From Psettodes erumei (lineage: Eukaryota; Chordata; Actinopteri; Pleuronectiformes; Psettodidae): a stretch of DNA of 64,000 bases. The notes under the pieces were generated by a model. The model worked only from the letters and a program-made list of their open reading frames with translations. It ran no database searches and was not told the origin of the DNA. Numbering within the stretch: position 1 is the first letter of the stretch; each line of letters starts with the position of its first letter. This document shows positions 1 through 11,340 of the stretch, one piece after another. Made by a program: the position numbers and the translations under genes. Location: positions 1 through 64,000 of the forward strand of contig JAFBJZ010000637.1 of the NCBI GenBank assembly GCA_016785225.1, written 5' to 3'.

Positions 1-705
1 TTTTGGGACATGCTAAAATATGACCTTTTTTGACCTTTTTTGCATTTTTAACTGCTTTTATGCTATCAGGGGTTTATAGAACATCATTCTGTACTATATT
101 TATGCACTTTTTGGCAATTTTAAATTTGGTCATTTTTCGCAAAAAAACGACATACTATAGTATGACTTTTTTTTATTTTTGGGACATGCTAAAATATGAC
201 CTTTTTCTGACCTTTTATGCATTTTTAACTGCTTTTATGCTATCAGGGGTTTATAGAACATCATTCTGTACTATATTTATGCACTTTTTGGCAATTTTAA
301 ATTTGGTCATTTTTCGCAAAAAAACGACATACTATAGTATGACTTTTTTTTATTTTTGGGACATGCTAAAATATGACCTTTTTCTGACCTTTTATGCATT
401 TTTAACTGCTTTTATGCTATCAGGGGTTTATAGAACATCATTCTGTACTATATTTATGCACTTTTTGGCAATTTTAAATTTGGTCATTTTTCGCAAAAAA
501 ACGACATACTATAGTATGACTTTTTTTTATTTTTGGGACATGCTAAAATATGACCTTTTTCTGACCTTTTATGCATTTTTAACTGCTTTTATGCTATCAG
601 GGGTTTATAGAACATCATTCTGTACTATATTTATGCACTTTTTGGCAATTTTAAATTTGGTCATTTTTCGCAAAAAAACGACATACTATAGTATGACTTT
701 TTTTC
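1..705 (+). repeat. 177-bp tandem array, about four copies, cut by the left window edge
   Basis: The phrase GGGACATGCTAAAATATGAC recurs at 5, 181, 358 and 535, giving a unit of 177 bp (176 in the first copy). Copies 2-4 look identical by eye; copy 1 has one base missing and one substitution near 30-40. Near-identity suggests recent amplification or homogenisation. Because 177 is 3 x 59, one forward frame stays open through all copies (30-758, 242 codons); this is a by-product of the period and not evidence of a gene. Each unit carries the perfect palindrome CATACTATAGTATG. The array may continue to the left. I recall similar palindrome-bearing minisatellites from other percomorph fish, but have not checked this. 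Confidence 0.97.
151..164. repeat. Perfect 14-bp palindrome in each array unit
   Basis: CATACTATAGTATG equals its own reverse complement. It occurs at 151-164, 328-341, 505-518 and 682-695, once per unit at the expected spacing. It is flanked by a run of seven A on the left and eight T on the right, so with one extra base on the left the near-palindrome extends to about 33 bp. Such a dyad could extrude a cruciform or hairpin. Confidence 0.9.
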
Positions 706-726
706 TTATTGCTTTTCCTCTCTCAG

Positions 727-834
727 CTGATGAGATTACTACTGGTCCCACTTGCTAAAGAAGAAAAGGCGTGGAGAGAAAGTGATGATGGGAGTGATGA
801 TGAAAAGTGGTTGCTTGTTCAAGTTGTAAACTAA
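727..834 (+). CDS. Possible last coding exon of an unidentified gene entering from the left
   Basis: A strong 3' splice-site pattern precedes this exon: a branch-point-like TATGAC near 692-697, about 25 pyrimidine-rich bases, then CTCTCAG ending at 726. Reading from 727 in phase 0 gives 35 codons and a TAA at 832-834. The peptide starts hydrophobic (LMRLLLVPLA) and continues KEEKAWRESDDGSDDEKW, then a short hydrophobic tail ending VQVVN. The acidic/lysine-rich composition looks more like protein than chance, but I do not recognise the family and no domain is visible. Phase 0 is assumed. The frame that runs through the upstream tandem array is different and stops at 758. Possible poly(A) signals lie downstream at 1743 and 2049. 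Chance open frame next to a chance acceptor remains quite possible. Confidence 0.35.
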   Translation: MMRLLLVPLAKEEKAWRESDDGSDDEKWLLVQVVN

Positions 835-2070
835 GCCCCTGATTTAGTCTCCACTTTGTTTGTAAAGCTTTCATAGTGGAAACAATGCTCAGAAGACGAA
901 ACAGGCAGATTACAGAAAACTGTTGTCAGCAAATTCTTTCTTAGAAATGTTCATTATTTTGTGCCTTGCGCAGCATTGGAGGGAGCCAAATCAAAGCTGT
1001 GTCAACAACAATTAGACCATGAAATGTTGCCTTGTGATGGAAGAGAAAAGCACACATCACAGAGGTCCTTAATTCAGTCAGGAGCAAATGGTCATTTTGT
1101 GCAACATACCCATGTGTTACATAATTCTCAGTTGAGAAGAAAAGAAAGAATATGCTTTTAAACATATTTGCAGGTTGATGCAAAGGACAATAGACATGGT
1201 TTGTGTGGATACAGTTCCTGTGTAGTGTCAGCAAAGGGCCACAGTCTGAGATCAGGGGACTAAAAATATGTGGTTTTGGCAGACAAAGGTAATTTTATTC
1301 CATTTATAATATCAGCCGGCTCTTCTGAATTGTTAATTTATTGTTCAAGCCACTTAATTTCATTCGCCCCCCCTCGAAAAATATTGCATCACTCCCCTTT
1401 CTTTCCTTATCTCTCAATAACACCCGCTCACATTCTGCCCTCTGTCCTCCAGTGGTGCAGTTTGTGTCCAAAATTTACCTGCTTCAGCCCCACAGGAACC
1501 CAGCCATGGCCACACTGCTGGCCAGCTCACATGCAATATGCTCCTCCTGTTATTTAGTTATAATTTTAGGGGTTCAGTCCTGTCAAAAGGGCTTCAAAAA
1601 TCAGTGCAGAAGGTTGGTGTTAATTTGTCAGTTTTCTCCATGATTTAAATTGGGGAAACATATAAAGCTACACACTCAAAGGGCAAACATTATTAGCATG
1701 CATACTGACTGTTTTATACCCTAGTTTGTGTACACAATACATAATAAACATACAAAACCTTAGCTACTGCTTTAAGTGGTTGTACTAATGAGCAGCGTCT
1801 TGCACTTTGGAACATTGTGCATCAGCCAGTAATGTTAGCTAACCTTATCAGGCTTTAGAATACAGCAACAGATTTATGGAGTAACAAAGCATATCAGCAG
1901 AACAAACATGGGGATTTATATTTAAAAAAAGAACAGTAAGCCAACTGTTTAGATAACTTAATATTATAAAAGGATGTTAACAGGGTATCGGTAGGACTGA
2001 GTGCAGGATCAACGTAGACCATCAAACCCTCTTCGATACTTTCACTGAAATAAAGATATTGTATTAATGT
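835..2070 (+). other. Possible 3' UTR of the exon ending at 834; otherwise plain non-coding DNA
   Basis: No long open frame with coding character is seen. The stretch is AT-rich, with a C-run at 1366-1375 and short pyrimidine tracts. If the exon at 727-834 is real, this would be its 3' untranslated region. Small overlapping frames on both strands here have no recognisable product. Confidence 0.3.
2049..2054 (+). terminator. Possible poly(A) signal AATAAA
   Basis: AATAAA is followed 15-45 bases later by a U/GU-rich stretch (TGTGTCTTTTTGCTGTTTT), the usual layout of a vertebrate cleavage and polyadenylation site. A second AATAAA lies at 1743-1748, with a weaker GU-rich segment after it. Both are 900-1,200 bases after the stop codon at 834, a normal 3' UTR length. 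Confidence 0.35.
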
Positions 2071-3821
2071 GTCTTTTTGCTGTTTTAGCAGTTTCAGCTC
2101 AAACTAACCCCCCCGACAGCTGAGAATGACCCTGAGTGAGCAACTATATTCAGAGTTTTGGATTGACAAATGTATTTACTGAGGAGAGTGGTTTTGTATT
2201 ACCTTAGGAGAGAATGACAGGGACAGTGTGTGAACATGAGTCGGGTAGAAACAAGTAAACAGCACAGTTAATGTAAAAAAAACAAAATGTGTGCATTGGA
2301 GAAAGATTACTTTTGGTGAAACTAATCATCACAAATTGCTGTTTATCAAGAGTTTTAAAACTGTCTGTGTAATCTAGTCAAGTGTTTTGATTTATAATCG
2401 AATGACCTTCATCACAAGCACAAGATTTAACAATAACTGAGACGGTTACTTAGATGTAAACTCTAACAAATCATGCCAAACTGCACCAAACTGTTAACAG
2501 GCTATGGTTTTAGTGGTTACCCTATACATCAAGAGCCAAAGAAAAGCTCAAAAACTCAGGATCAACTTGTCACACTAAGCTGATGCACAAATTTAATGGC
2601 TTTTTGCAAAAAGAATTTATTTTGCCAGATCCCTCTGGCAATTGCAGAATGACTAAAAGGACTCACAGAGAAGAAGGTCAGAATCTGTATGTGTGACTGA
2701 ATGAGTGGACTCCACAGTAACTCTCAGTAATAGAGACTGAAAGCCAGGCAGCATTCACAGGAGTCACTTGAAAGCATTGGGAAATATTACAGGGAAAGAG
2801 AAAAGGGACAGCATGGCCGACAATTATGAAACACTCCTGAAAACAAGAAACTTACCCTCAAAACAGCATTTTCCTGATTGCTTTCTGTAGAGTGGCAATT
2901 TAGGAACCAGTACAGTATGTTTTTAGTTCTGTCCCTGCTTCATGGTTTTATCTTCATCTGCTACATTTGAGGCATATTTTGAGCTGTCTGTGTGCCTTTT
3001 TTAAAGCCACAGCAGTAAAACATAATGTGCCATTTTGTTGACATGCAGTACACTATGTTTTGTCAACATAACTTTTTCCACCATCAGGGATGAAATCTAC
3101 CCTGAAAAAGCTTTTTATGGAGGATGCCAGCCGCTTCATCCCTGAGTGATTTCAAGAGCATTAGACTTGCTCTGCACATCATCATATTACACCGCAGACA
3201 ACGATAACACACAACTGTACAAATCAGAGGAGATTTAAACCACTACCCATGTGTATTACAAACAGTTCAGTATGTCACTGAACTCCCTTCAAATGCCTAT
3301 TGCTTTGATTTGTTACCTGCATTAACAGCGCAATGTCTTTAGATTAAACTGCTGTTTGATTTAAACTTAGTCTACCTACGGCGATCAACCGAGCTCAGCA
3401 GTTAAGTGCAAACTACCTTCCCACCCCAACCCATTAAGCTCTTTGTTACTGTACCTTTTGTACTATTCAGTTTGTCATATAATCCACTATTCTGACACTT
3501 GAGGTAGAAGTGGCTTCAATCCAGCATTTTGCTCTGCGCATCTGTCAGGCTGGTTGAGTTTCATAAGACCTCATGGTATTTATCATCTTAGTTGCTGAAT
3601 ATAAGAACTGGCAACAAGAGCTAACATTCAGACGTGTGAAATCACCAAACCTCCTGTTATTTCACTGTCATCACCAAATGTTAAAAAAGAGGAAAAAAGT
3701 CTAAAGTCTACAGTGAGGATGAACATGGGGAAATGTTTCAGCCATTATTTAGGAGGTAGTCAAAGTGGCCCAGTGGTACTTTTGATGGGGGTCCATGCTC
3801 CATCCAAGGGGAACAATAAAC
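2071..3821. other. Non-coding, AT-rich spacer
   Basis: I see no gene or recognisable mobile element. One inverted repeat is present: TCAGGGATGAA at 3084-3094 and its exact complement at 3135-3145, enclosing the palindrome AAAAAGCTTTTT at 3104-3115. The rest is ordinary AT-rich sequence. Confidence 0.6.
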
Positions 3822-3871
3822 CATACCTGTAAAAGCTGAACAACTAGTGAGTGTTCAGCTTTACAGGTATG
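3822..3871. repeat. Inverted repeat, 19-20 bp arms, 11-nt loop
   Basis: The left arm CATACCTGTAAAAGCTGAAC (3822-3841) pairs with 3853-3871 (GTTCAGCTTTACAGGTATG) over its full length, with a single bulged A. The loop is 3842-3852. The stem is too short for a typical vertebrate pre-miRNA (about 30 bp), so a remnant of a small inverted-repeat element or a replication-slippage palindrome is more likely. Confidence 0.85.
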
Positions 3872-5429
3872 ATAAAGAATTTATATTAATTACACCTGGG
3901 AAATTAGAATTTTAAAGAAATTATATTACCGAACTCAAGGGTTGGTGTGTATCTAAAAACCCAATCCAATTTGCTGTAGCCCACATTAGCTACACCATAT
4001 TATTGGGATACCCAAAATTACTTTTTTACTTAAACTGTCAAATTCAATGGTGGCTTAATATTAGCTGGTGACTGCTAAAATAATAATTAGCTGTTCCAAT
4101 CTAACTACAGGTGAAACAAATGATGTGCACATGTAGTTACTAGCAAATTATTTACTGAATGAGTCATTTCTCTGTTTTTTCTGTGTTTCTGTCTTTTCGG
4201 GAACAAACAATTAAACACAATCTTCACTACCTTTTTTGGTTTGTGTGTTGTAATATCCTAATGGTACATTGTGCCATTTCACTCCCTTCAAACAACTTTG
4301 TGAGCGGAGACACTGGCTTCAGATGCACACTCACAGCCTGCACTTTTTCAATTTGTGCGACAGTGAAAAACTAAAAGCCAACTCATCTCATGCAATCTAA
4401 AAATGAAAAGCCTGGAAACAGCTTTGATCTTCCCCTTGATTTCATGGGGACCACTTGGTGCAGCGAGGTTGTAGTGATGGGATATATTGTGTCTTAAGCT
4501 CTGCTGCTTTTAACCTCTGAATTAACTACTAAACTAAGACTTTGCCATTTGATCTATTTTGCTGTTTGTCGTGTATTAAACTGGGGCACTTTGCTGTATA
4601 AATTTGCATATCATTTCAGACAAAGTGATTTTCCTGAAAGTACTAATACAATTTCTTAATACTTCAAATAGGCAGTTTCTCGTGGTGGTTGCTAATCTCA
4701 GTCAATTAATATTTTAATTAAACTATTTTAAATAATTCCGATATGGGATTCAAATCCATGATACTCATGCAAGGTATTTGCTTTGTCAATCTCATCGGGA
4801 TTATTCCAGTGAGCCATCTGTGAACTTTCCTATCCCAGCCATTTGAACGTCATCACACCCATAATGTTAATAAAGAACGAGGTATTGGACTTAACCCCTG
4901 GGATCTGACTCCACTATTAATGTTCCCACTGAGCCGGCACTGTCCACATATGGCCATAGAGCTTTACAGCTTGTCTCAAGCATTATCAGTCATCATATTA
5001 GATGAATTCAGACCCTCAGTGGTCTTAACTACTGCTGGATTTATTAATATGACACCATTTGCTTCTGGGCTATTCTACTGTACTCGCTCATTATTCTATT
5101 ATAGAGTGAATTTACTGTTTTGAATACACAAAGGAGGGTACGGAGAAGCAGGTTAAGCCCTAAAATAATCCTGAAAAATACCCTGCAATACCAACTCACT
5201 GCATGAATTACCGATTTGTGGAAGACACTCCTGAGAGCCAGAATTCAAGTTTAATTAGATAGTCATTGTCCAGAATATATAGTTTACATGTAATTCCTTT
5301 TCAGTTCTCAGTGTAATCCTGCTTCTTAACATTTCACCACCCCAGAGTATTTTTTCATGTAAGCTCCTATTCCAACTGCGGGTCCGTTCCATTGTAGGTC
5401 CGAGATAGTGAGGAAGTTATTGTTAGTGG
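3872..5429. other. Non-coding, AT-rich spacer
   Basis: Nothing gene-like is visible. There is a local AT-rich patch with TAATATTTTAATTAAA near 4706-4722. The open frames at 4159-4374 and 4920-5123 are short and unrecognised. Confidence 0.6.
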
Positions 5430-5660
5430 ACACAGAAATGGGGATTTGAGCCTGCAGTCTAATTTAATTAAGGCAGGAGAGCTTTCTGAGACTTGCTTTT
5501 GTGCATTATATTCAAATGTGATCAGAAGACGGAGCAAGGAATTTCATTTGTGCCTAGCACGAAAGGTAACTACTGAAATTCAAATTTGTCAAGCCAGTGT
5601 TTCTGTATTTTTTTCCTGAACATTAATAATGAGGGCTCTTAGATCACAGCTGACATTTTG
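5430..5660. promoter_or_regulatory. Candidate conserved non-coding element
   Basis: This is repeat-free and of mixed composition, with a homeodomain-type core (AATTTAATTAA at 5461-5471), TTCATTTGTGC and other motif-dense segments. The call rests on texture only; conservation is untested. Confidence 0.2.
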
Positions 5661-5934
5661 ACCTCATTAACACATTGTGCTTGTATGAAAACAGTCTGAT
5701 TAAGATCCCTTTCTTTTCAGGAAGTATGGACCGATTTTTCTCTACAAACCCCTTTTGTCATTTGAAAAAAAAGCCATCGTTCTTAGATGTTAAATAATGT
5801 TTGTAAAGCACTAATGACTTTAGTTTGGCAAATTACTGATTTAAATCAGGCAATTTCATGATCATACAGTAAGTAAACCATGAATACGATGAATCTAACC
5901 AGAGATTTGATCCCTGCTTCCAGTACAAGAAATG

Positions 5935-6200
5935 AGAGATGAAGATTAACCAATTAAGTGATAATTAATCAATTGCTTTCCTTAATTTTCAGTTGTGTTA
6001 CCACTTTCTCTGGTTGAAGTTTGCCCAGTTGCAGTTTGGAGTTTTTCTCAGTTTTACATGATCATGAACTCAATATTTTGGGGTTTTGGACTATTGAATG
6101 TTGACTGAGAAATTGGCATGTGAAATTCTTTTTAACATTTCCTAGACAAAACAATTAATTCTTGGGAGGTAAATCAATACTGAAAGTAGTTGCAGCTGGC
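5935..6200 (+). repeat. Dispersed percomorph repeat, copy A
   Basis: The order of segments matches the repeat seen again near 13.9, 28.1 and 36.8 kb: ATTAATCAATTG-type start, CTCTGGTTGAAG, AACTCAATATTTTGGGGTTT (6067-6086), then TTTTGGACTATTG, ACATTTCCTAGACAAAAC, and a tail GTAGTTGCAGCTGG at 6186-6199. I recognise the family from memory as abundant in percomorph fish, but do not recall its database name. It is well diverged, so an old insertion. No coding capacity. Confidence 0.6.
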
Positions 6201-7289
6201 ATGTGCACATATGATTCGTCCACTCGCCAAATCCGCACAACCTGGTAACTGGCAAGAGGTAGAAAAGGAAGAATTTAAAAAGCCACCCTGCATCATCTGG
6301 ACACGAATTTAAAGAGAAGGAAAGTCAAGACTCTTCACCAACAATTCAATGCTGATCCATGTCGACGCACTGATCCACTTGGTCTTATTGTACTGTCCAT
6401 CACTGCATGAATGTGACACTAATGCACTCGTCTGTTGGTTGGTTGGACATTATATAATCCACTTATGTATCATCAGCTGTCATGAATGCATCAGACAGGT
6501 GCATGTTCTGTTTATTTATATGAATGCACTGAAGGTTTACAGGGGCTGACTGGATAATGCCATTCTGCTGAAAAATTGTGAAAATGGAAGCATAATTCAA
6601 ACAAATCATAGGCTGGCTTCAGGTTTGGTATTCTACAAGGGACACTGCAATGCAATTTAAGAAAAAGAGGCCTCCAAGGATGCAGAGCCATAATTTGCTC
6701 ACAGATAAACCATGTATCCAGTGGGGCAAATATTCCTCTGAGGCACCGATAAGCAATAACAATCCTGATAATAATTATCAGACTGAGCTGCTTTTCAGAC
6801 ATTTGAAAACATGTTTGTTTGACTCTGTGTGTCTAAGTGTTTAAATGTGTGTGTACAGTATGTGTACCTGAGCGTCAGGACAGCTTTGCCTGGACATGTT
6901 ATTTCCCAGTGGTGTTTCAGCAGCAGCCGTTTTCTTTCAGTGTGACTCCAGCTGTACTGTGTCCACACTCAAAAGGAGGCAATGCTGTCATTTGTTTGTT
7001 TTTCAGCCTGCCCCTGTATAATTTTAGTGATACCATGTTCATTTTACATACTGTGCACAATCCAAATAAGTAACTTTGTTTCTCTTTTATCCCATCTGTC
7101 AGAATAATTTAGAATACAAGTTAAAAAGTATATTTAACTGTGTTTACCTGTATTCCAAAGACATGCCAGCTAATGATGGTGGATTTAAAAAATACCCCAT
7201 AATCTTATCCTGCCTTTGACGAGGGTAACAACACTGATGAAATGACATTCTTCTTCTAAATGTCTTCCCTTAATTCTTGTAAAATGTAT
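6201..7289. other. Non-coding spacer
   Basis: No gene recognised. Short overlapping frames on both strands between 6349 and 7073 have no family resemblance. Composition is ordinary. Confidence 0.55.
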
Positions 7290-7640
7290 ACGATCATATC
7301 TTTACTTTAATTCAGTAGCATATAAGAAAGCTTATGTAAGAGCTCATGCAGCTTGTTGAATGTGCTAATGCATTATCTCCACTCACCTTTCGATTAGTCA
7401 ATTAAGAATCAAGCAGCTTCTTTGCTCAACACTTTTGCAGGATTGGAAGGTATCTAGAAGCGGCTTACTGGTCCATACACCGCACACCTGATTGGAGAGG
7501 GGCACCATGACATTTCATGAGGCAGATATAATTATCTGGCTCATGTATAATTTACCATAATATACAATAGCTTCAGCAATTTAAATGGCTGCAGCTGCAT
7601 AGAGATTTAGGATTGAGAACATAAATTAAAGTGTGTTTGA
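7290..7640. promoter_or_regulatory. Candidate conserved non-coding element
   Basis: This is a complex, repeat-free stretch with several homeodomain-like cores (TCAATTAAG near 7398, AGATATAATTATCT near 7524), TTTACCATAA, and GCAGCTGC (an E-box pair). The texture resembles vertebrate developmental enhancers. Conservation is untested. Confidence 0.3.
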
Positions 7641-7689
7641 TCAGAGATCTGCATGTGCTCTGTGTTGAATGCTAAAAAATGAGAAAGGA

Positions 7690-8020
7690 GGGGAGGACTG
7701 GGAGGAAGCAGATATGGCTGAAGCACGAATGGGGCTGCGCCCCCCCACCAACACACAAACACAGAGAGTGAAAATGGTGCTTGCTCTCCTCTGCTGTCTT
7801 CCCCTTTTGCACCTTATTGGAGGAGCCTCTCCACCGAAGTGACAGCACACACCAGAGGGTGCGAGCCTCGTCGCCAGAGCACGCCGACCGCCTCTCTCCC
7901 CGAGCCTTGCCGTACTTCCGGTACACTGGCAAGTCGAGCGTGCACAATGCAAGCACAGGACTCCCTCACACACATACACGACACGCATGAGTACACATTA
8001 GAAAAGCCCAACGCACAATG
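7690..8020. promoter_or_regulatory. CpG-rich patch with an exact ETS site
   Basis: About 13 CpG dinucleotides fall within roughly 110 bases (7835-7945), far above the surroundings. ACTTCCGGT at 7914-7922 is an exact ETS/GABP-type site, typical of CpG promoters. Long minus-strand frames (7641-7988 and 7814-8206) overlap it but give no recognisable protein, and are probably a result of stop-poor composition. It may be a small promoter or orphan CpG island. Confidence 0.35.
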
Positions 8021-8949
8021 ACATCGCAGCACAAGGACACATACACCCTCTATCCTTGCCCTGCAGCTTGCACATGAGTCTATCCCATACCATATGTATA
8101 TATATGCACGCCTTGTCTCACTTAATCCACCACACACACACTTTCTAGTATCTCGCTCATCGCACACATCTATCTTAAAGTACCCTGCCAAAAGTTGCTT
8201 CTGCACATCCTTTCGCCCAGTGCCATCGCTTCAAGCTTGCATACGCTTGCCAGCACCGTAAGCCACCCAAGGGATACAGCGTTATCATGTGGCATGCCCG
8301 TCCTCTTTAGTGCCTGCTGTGGTGTGCAAGTTTTCTGTTGTACATCCTACTGCTATGGGGGTGCCCACTGCCTCAAAACACACCCATTCCCCTCAAAAAG
8401 AGAAAAATAAGAAAAAAACCCTTCCCTCTCCCTCCAGACGGTTGTGTGCAAGTTCTTGCTGTGCTGTGCCAGCTTCATGCCACGCTAATGCCCTGCAGTT
8501 CTGGAGATGGCGCTTGCCACAGCAGGTGGCAGCTGGGGACATCACAGGCCTTCAAGTGAGCCTGTTAGTTGGAAGTCTGCATGTTGAAATGTAGCACGCC
8601 GACATGGTACGATTACATAACAGGTTTGACACAACACTTGTCAGCAGAAACGCTCTGATTCACACTGTTCCTCTGATACTCCATGGAGAAGTGTGGAGTA
8701 TCACAGCAGAGTTCATGTCACAAGTTTCTTGTTTTCTGATCTTTTAAAACTCGAGGACTTGAGGATCTTCTTTTTTCCCAAATCAAGCGTCACTGCCTTG
8801 CTATCAAATGCCAGTTCAAATATAGCCATGTTCTGACCTCCAAGTCACTTGGAAATGAACTTGCAACTTTTCTTTTACTGCTTCTCATCTGAGCTATCAC
8901 TCACCACGCCCTGGCAGTAATGTGAGGACACACTCTCCATTTGTTTGAA
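8021..8949. other. Non-coding, C/T-rich spacer
   Basis: It is mildly pyrimidine-rich, with a purine-rich A/G block at 8398-8420. Three overlapping forward frames (8195-8594) share one stop-poor segment and have no recognisable product. Confidence 0.5.
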
Positions 8950-9130
8950 ATAAGAAGTTGCTGTTTAGTGTTAAAGCTCCCAGAACTCATTAGCCAGCCA
9001 TGAATTTGCCAAAGAGCATATTAGATTTATTGTATTTATCTTGTCACGGTTGCTTCCTTGTAATTTTGTCCTGTGCTAACACGACCAGCCATGCTGTCTG
9101 AATGTATGATGGAATACCAAAGGCTATTAT
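8950..9130. promoter_or_regulatory. Candidate conserved non-coding element
   Basis: A repeat-free segment with CATTAGCCAGCC, AGATTTATTGTATTTATC and CCAGCCATGCTGTC-type words. Texture-based call only. Confidence 0.22.
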
Positions 9131-10779
9131 CACTGACAGCCTGAGACCCAGGTACAAGGCACCAACTGGGAATGTGTATTAAAGTGTTCATTTGCACATG
9201 TCCTTGATACTTTCAGCTGAAGCAAATCAGTTCAGAATAATAAAAAAAGGATCAAGAATTTCTCTTCTCTCTCATTTCTCAAAGACCTAACCAACCACAG
9301 CTTGTCACATTTTTTAAAATCCTGTGCAGCTGCAATAATCCCCCCTTCTTGATTCACTTAAAAAAAAAAAATTGGTCGCCGTAGCTACAGGCTCTGTTGT
9401 CAGGTGTGTGTTGATAAGCAAACCCCACCCATAGCTATCATGCATTTACATTTAAAAAGAGCCATTCCATGAGCTCTTCTGTTTCCCTGGTAACACCAGG
9501 TGATTCTCCAAGGCAACCTCCATCCACAGAGCAGGTCTGCAGCATTCCTCTGTACTGCTGCTTAATTACGTCTAATCACAAGCACAGAGACAGACAGCCA
9601 CAGACCAAGTTTCATCTGGGGACACGAGAGACCCGAGATAAGTGAAAGTGAATGGATTTGATTTTGAGTTGATAAAAAACAGAGAAAAACACAGAATACT
9701 GTCTAAATTTTGGTGAAGACTGGAATTTCTTAGCATCTTCATACTATATTTAGAATTCCTGTGCTACTAATCTGTCACAACTGAAAGATATTTTCATTGA
9801 AATGAGAACAGAGGGGGGTAGTTTCCTGAGATCAAAGTAAATGCAAAGAAATGAAATGTATTAATCTATCAATAAAAAGTATAATAACCAAAACAACTGC
9901 AGTGCGAGACTGAATGGCAAACCATGCATTGATTATTCAGTTGTGCGTCTGTGTGTGTTGCTTTTTCTGGCATTGCCATGACAACCATGTTTGCCCTTTT
10001 TCTCATCGAGGTGAAGTGATACAGTGATATATAAGAAGTGACATATTTACAATGGGAGAGAAATGAAGGGGGGGATTTAGTGGATCCAAAGTGATATGAA
10101 CAAGATAAATTTGTGTTTATTTAGAAAATAACTTGCAAAAAAAGACTGGTTGAGAAAGAGGGATCTGAGTGGAGCGCAGATCTGGGCAGGGGGAGGTCCG
10201 GAGATGATGCAGTCCAGAGGGGAGGTTCCAGAATGAGCTCAGTGGAGTTAGTGGACAAGGTGGAGGGAGCGATGGTCTGGTCAGGAACTGGAGACAGTGG
10301 AGAAAAGGAGTACATTTGCTTTTTCAAAATGTAACTGTCTTAAAGTTGCACTTTCACAATTAAAAAAAGGTAAGTTACCTGTTCAGTCAACTGTGCAGCG
10401 TAAGCACTGTTTAAATGTTTAACAGCTTGTGCTCAGGGTTTGGCGATGTGGCTTGCATTCACCATAATATGTGCAAATTAATCACTTGTTAGCTTTCGTT
10501 TTCCTTTAACTGTTTGGTAGTTTGAAAAAGTGAAAGCCCTGAGAAGCTTGTCAACAAACACATCATCGACATGTAAGTACCATCAGAAGGGAAACAATGA
10601 CAAGAAAAAAAAAAATTGCATTTCCAATCTCTGATTGTTGGTAATCTCATTTACAAGTCATTGCATTAGCTGTTTCATGGCAGACAACTGACTCTCCTAC
10701 TATCCCCTCTCTCAGAAGAGAAAACAGAACTGCATCTAAACACAAACAGCTAGCAATGCCCTAACAGTGTTGGCGTTTG
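9131..10779. other. Non-coding spacer with two RFX-like sites
   Basis: No gene recognised. X-box-like dyads lie at 9481-9494 (GTTTCCCTGGTAAC) and 9972-9985 (ATTGCCATGACAAC). A purine-rich block at 10125-10310 keeps a minus-strand frame open (10121-10327) without family resemblance. A poly(A) run lies at 9360-9371 and another at 10604-10614. Confidence 0.5.
9972..9985. promoter_or_regulatory. RFX X-box-like dyad
   Basis: ATTGCCATGACAAC differs at about two positions from the symmetric RFX consensus GTTGCCATGGCAAC. RFX factors bind such dyads in enhancers and in promoters of ciliary genes. There is no gene context here to say which. Confidence 0.35.
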
Positions 10780-11340
10780 TTGCGAGGATAAAATATTTCC
10801 TGCCCTCTATCTGGCCTCGGCTTGGATGGGAATGGATATATTGCTTGGCGTCATTATAACCCTGTGCGGTGTGAGGTAATGGGACAAGAGAGATGAACAG
10901 AGGTGCCGTCTGCTTGCCTCACAGCTAACGGTCCCAGAGTTCATCACGTCTTTCGGTGTCTGAGAAGAGAGAAAATTAGGGGCGCAAACACACATTATAC
11001 CTAAATTAGATCTGCGTTCCTCTCCTCACCACTTGTAAGCCACATCTGCCTGGAGGGCGACTGAGATTTACCTTAATTCCGAAAGCGCACAAAAGCCATT
11101 TTGTTCTCCTCCCCATGTAACAACACCGTCAACAGGTTTGTGTGGGCAAGCGATTACAGAGAAGGTTTTTTGGATAAAGTGCCTATCACGTCATTCCCTC
11201 CAGAACACTAAGCATTACAACCAGTACCCCACAATCCGGAACACAAGGTGGTAGTGTTATTGTGATTCATCAGAGGAACACAATTAAATCTGCCTTGGCG
11301 GCGGCCCTATCTTTTGTGCCTTAGAGTACCCCTGGATCTT
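10780..11340. promoter_or_regulatory. Candidate conserved non-coding cluster
   Basis: Two or three motif-dense, repeat-free blocks: TGGATATATTGCTTGGCGTCAT near 10832-10853 and 10870-10950, then 11060-11320 with CGAAAGCGC, CATTTTGTTC, GTGATTCATCAG and CAATTAAATCTGCC. They lack microsatellites and look slowly evolving. Conservation is untested. Confidence 0.3.

Noticed and set aside
30..758. 242-codon open frame
   Set aside because: It is the 177-bp tandem unit read in a frame that survives because 177 is divisible by three; the peptide is the same 59 residues repeated.
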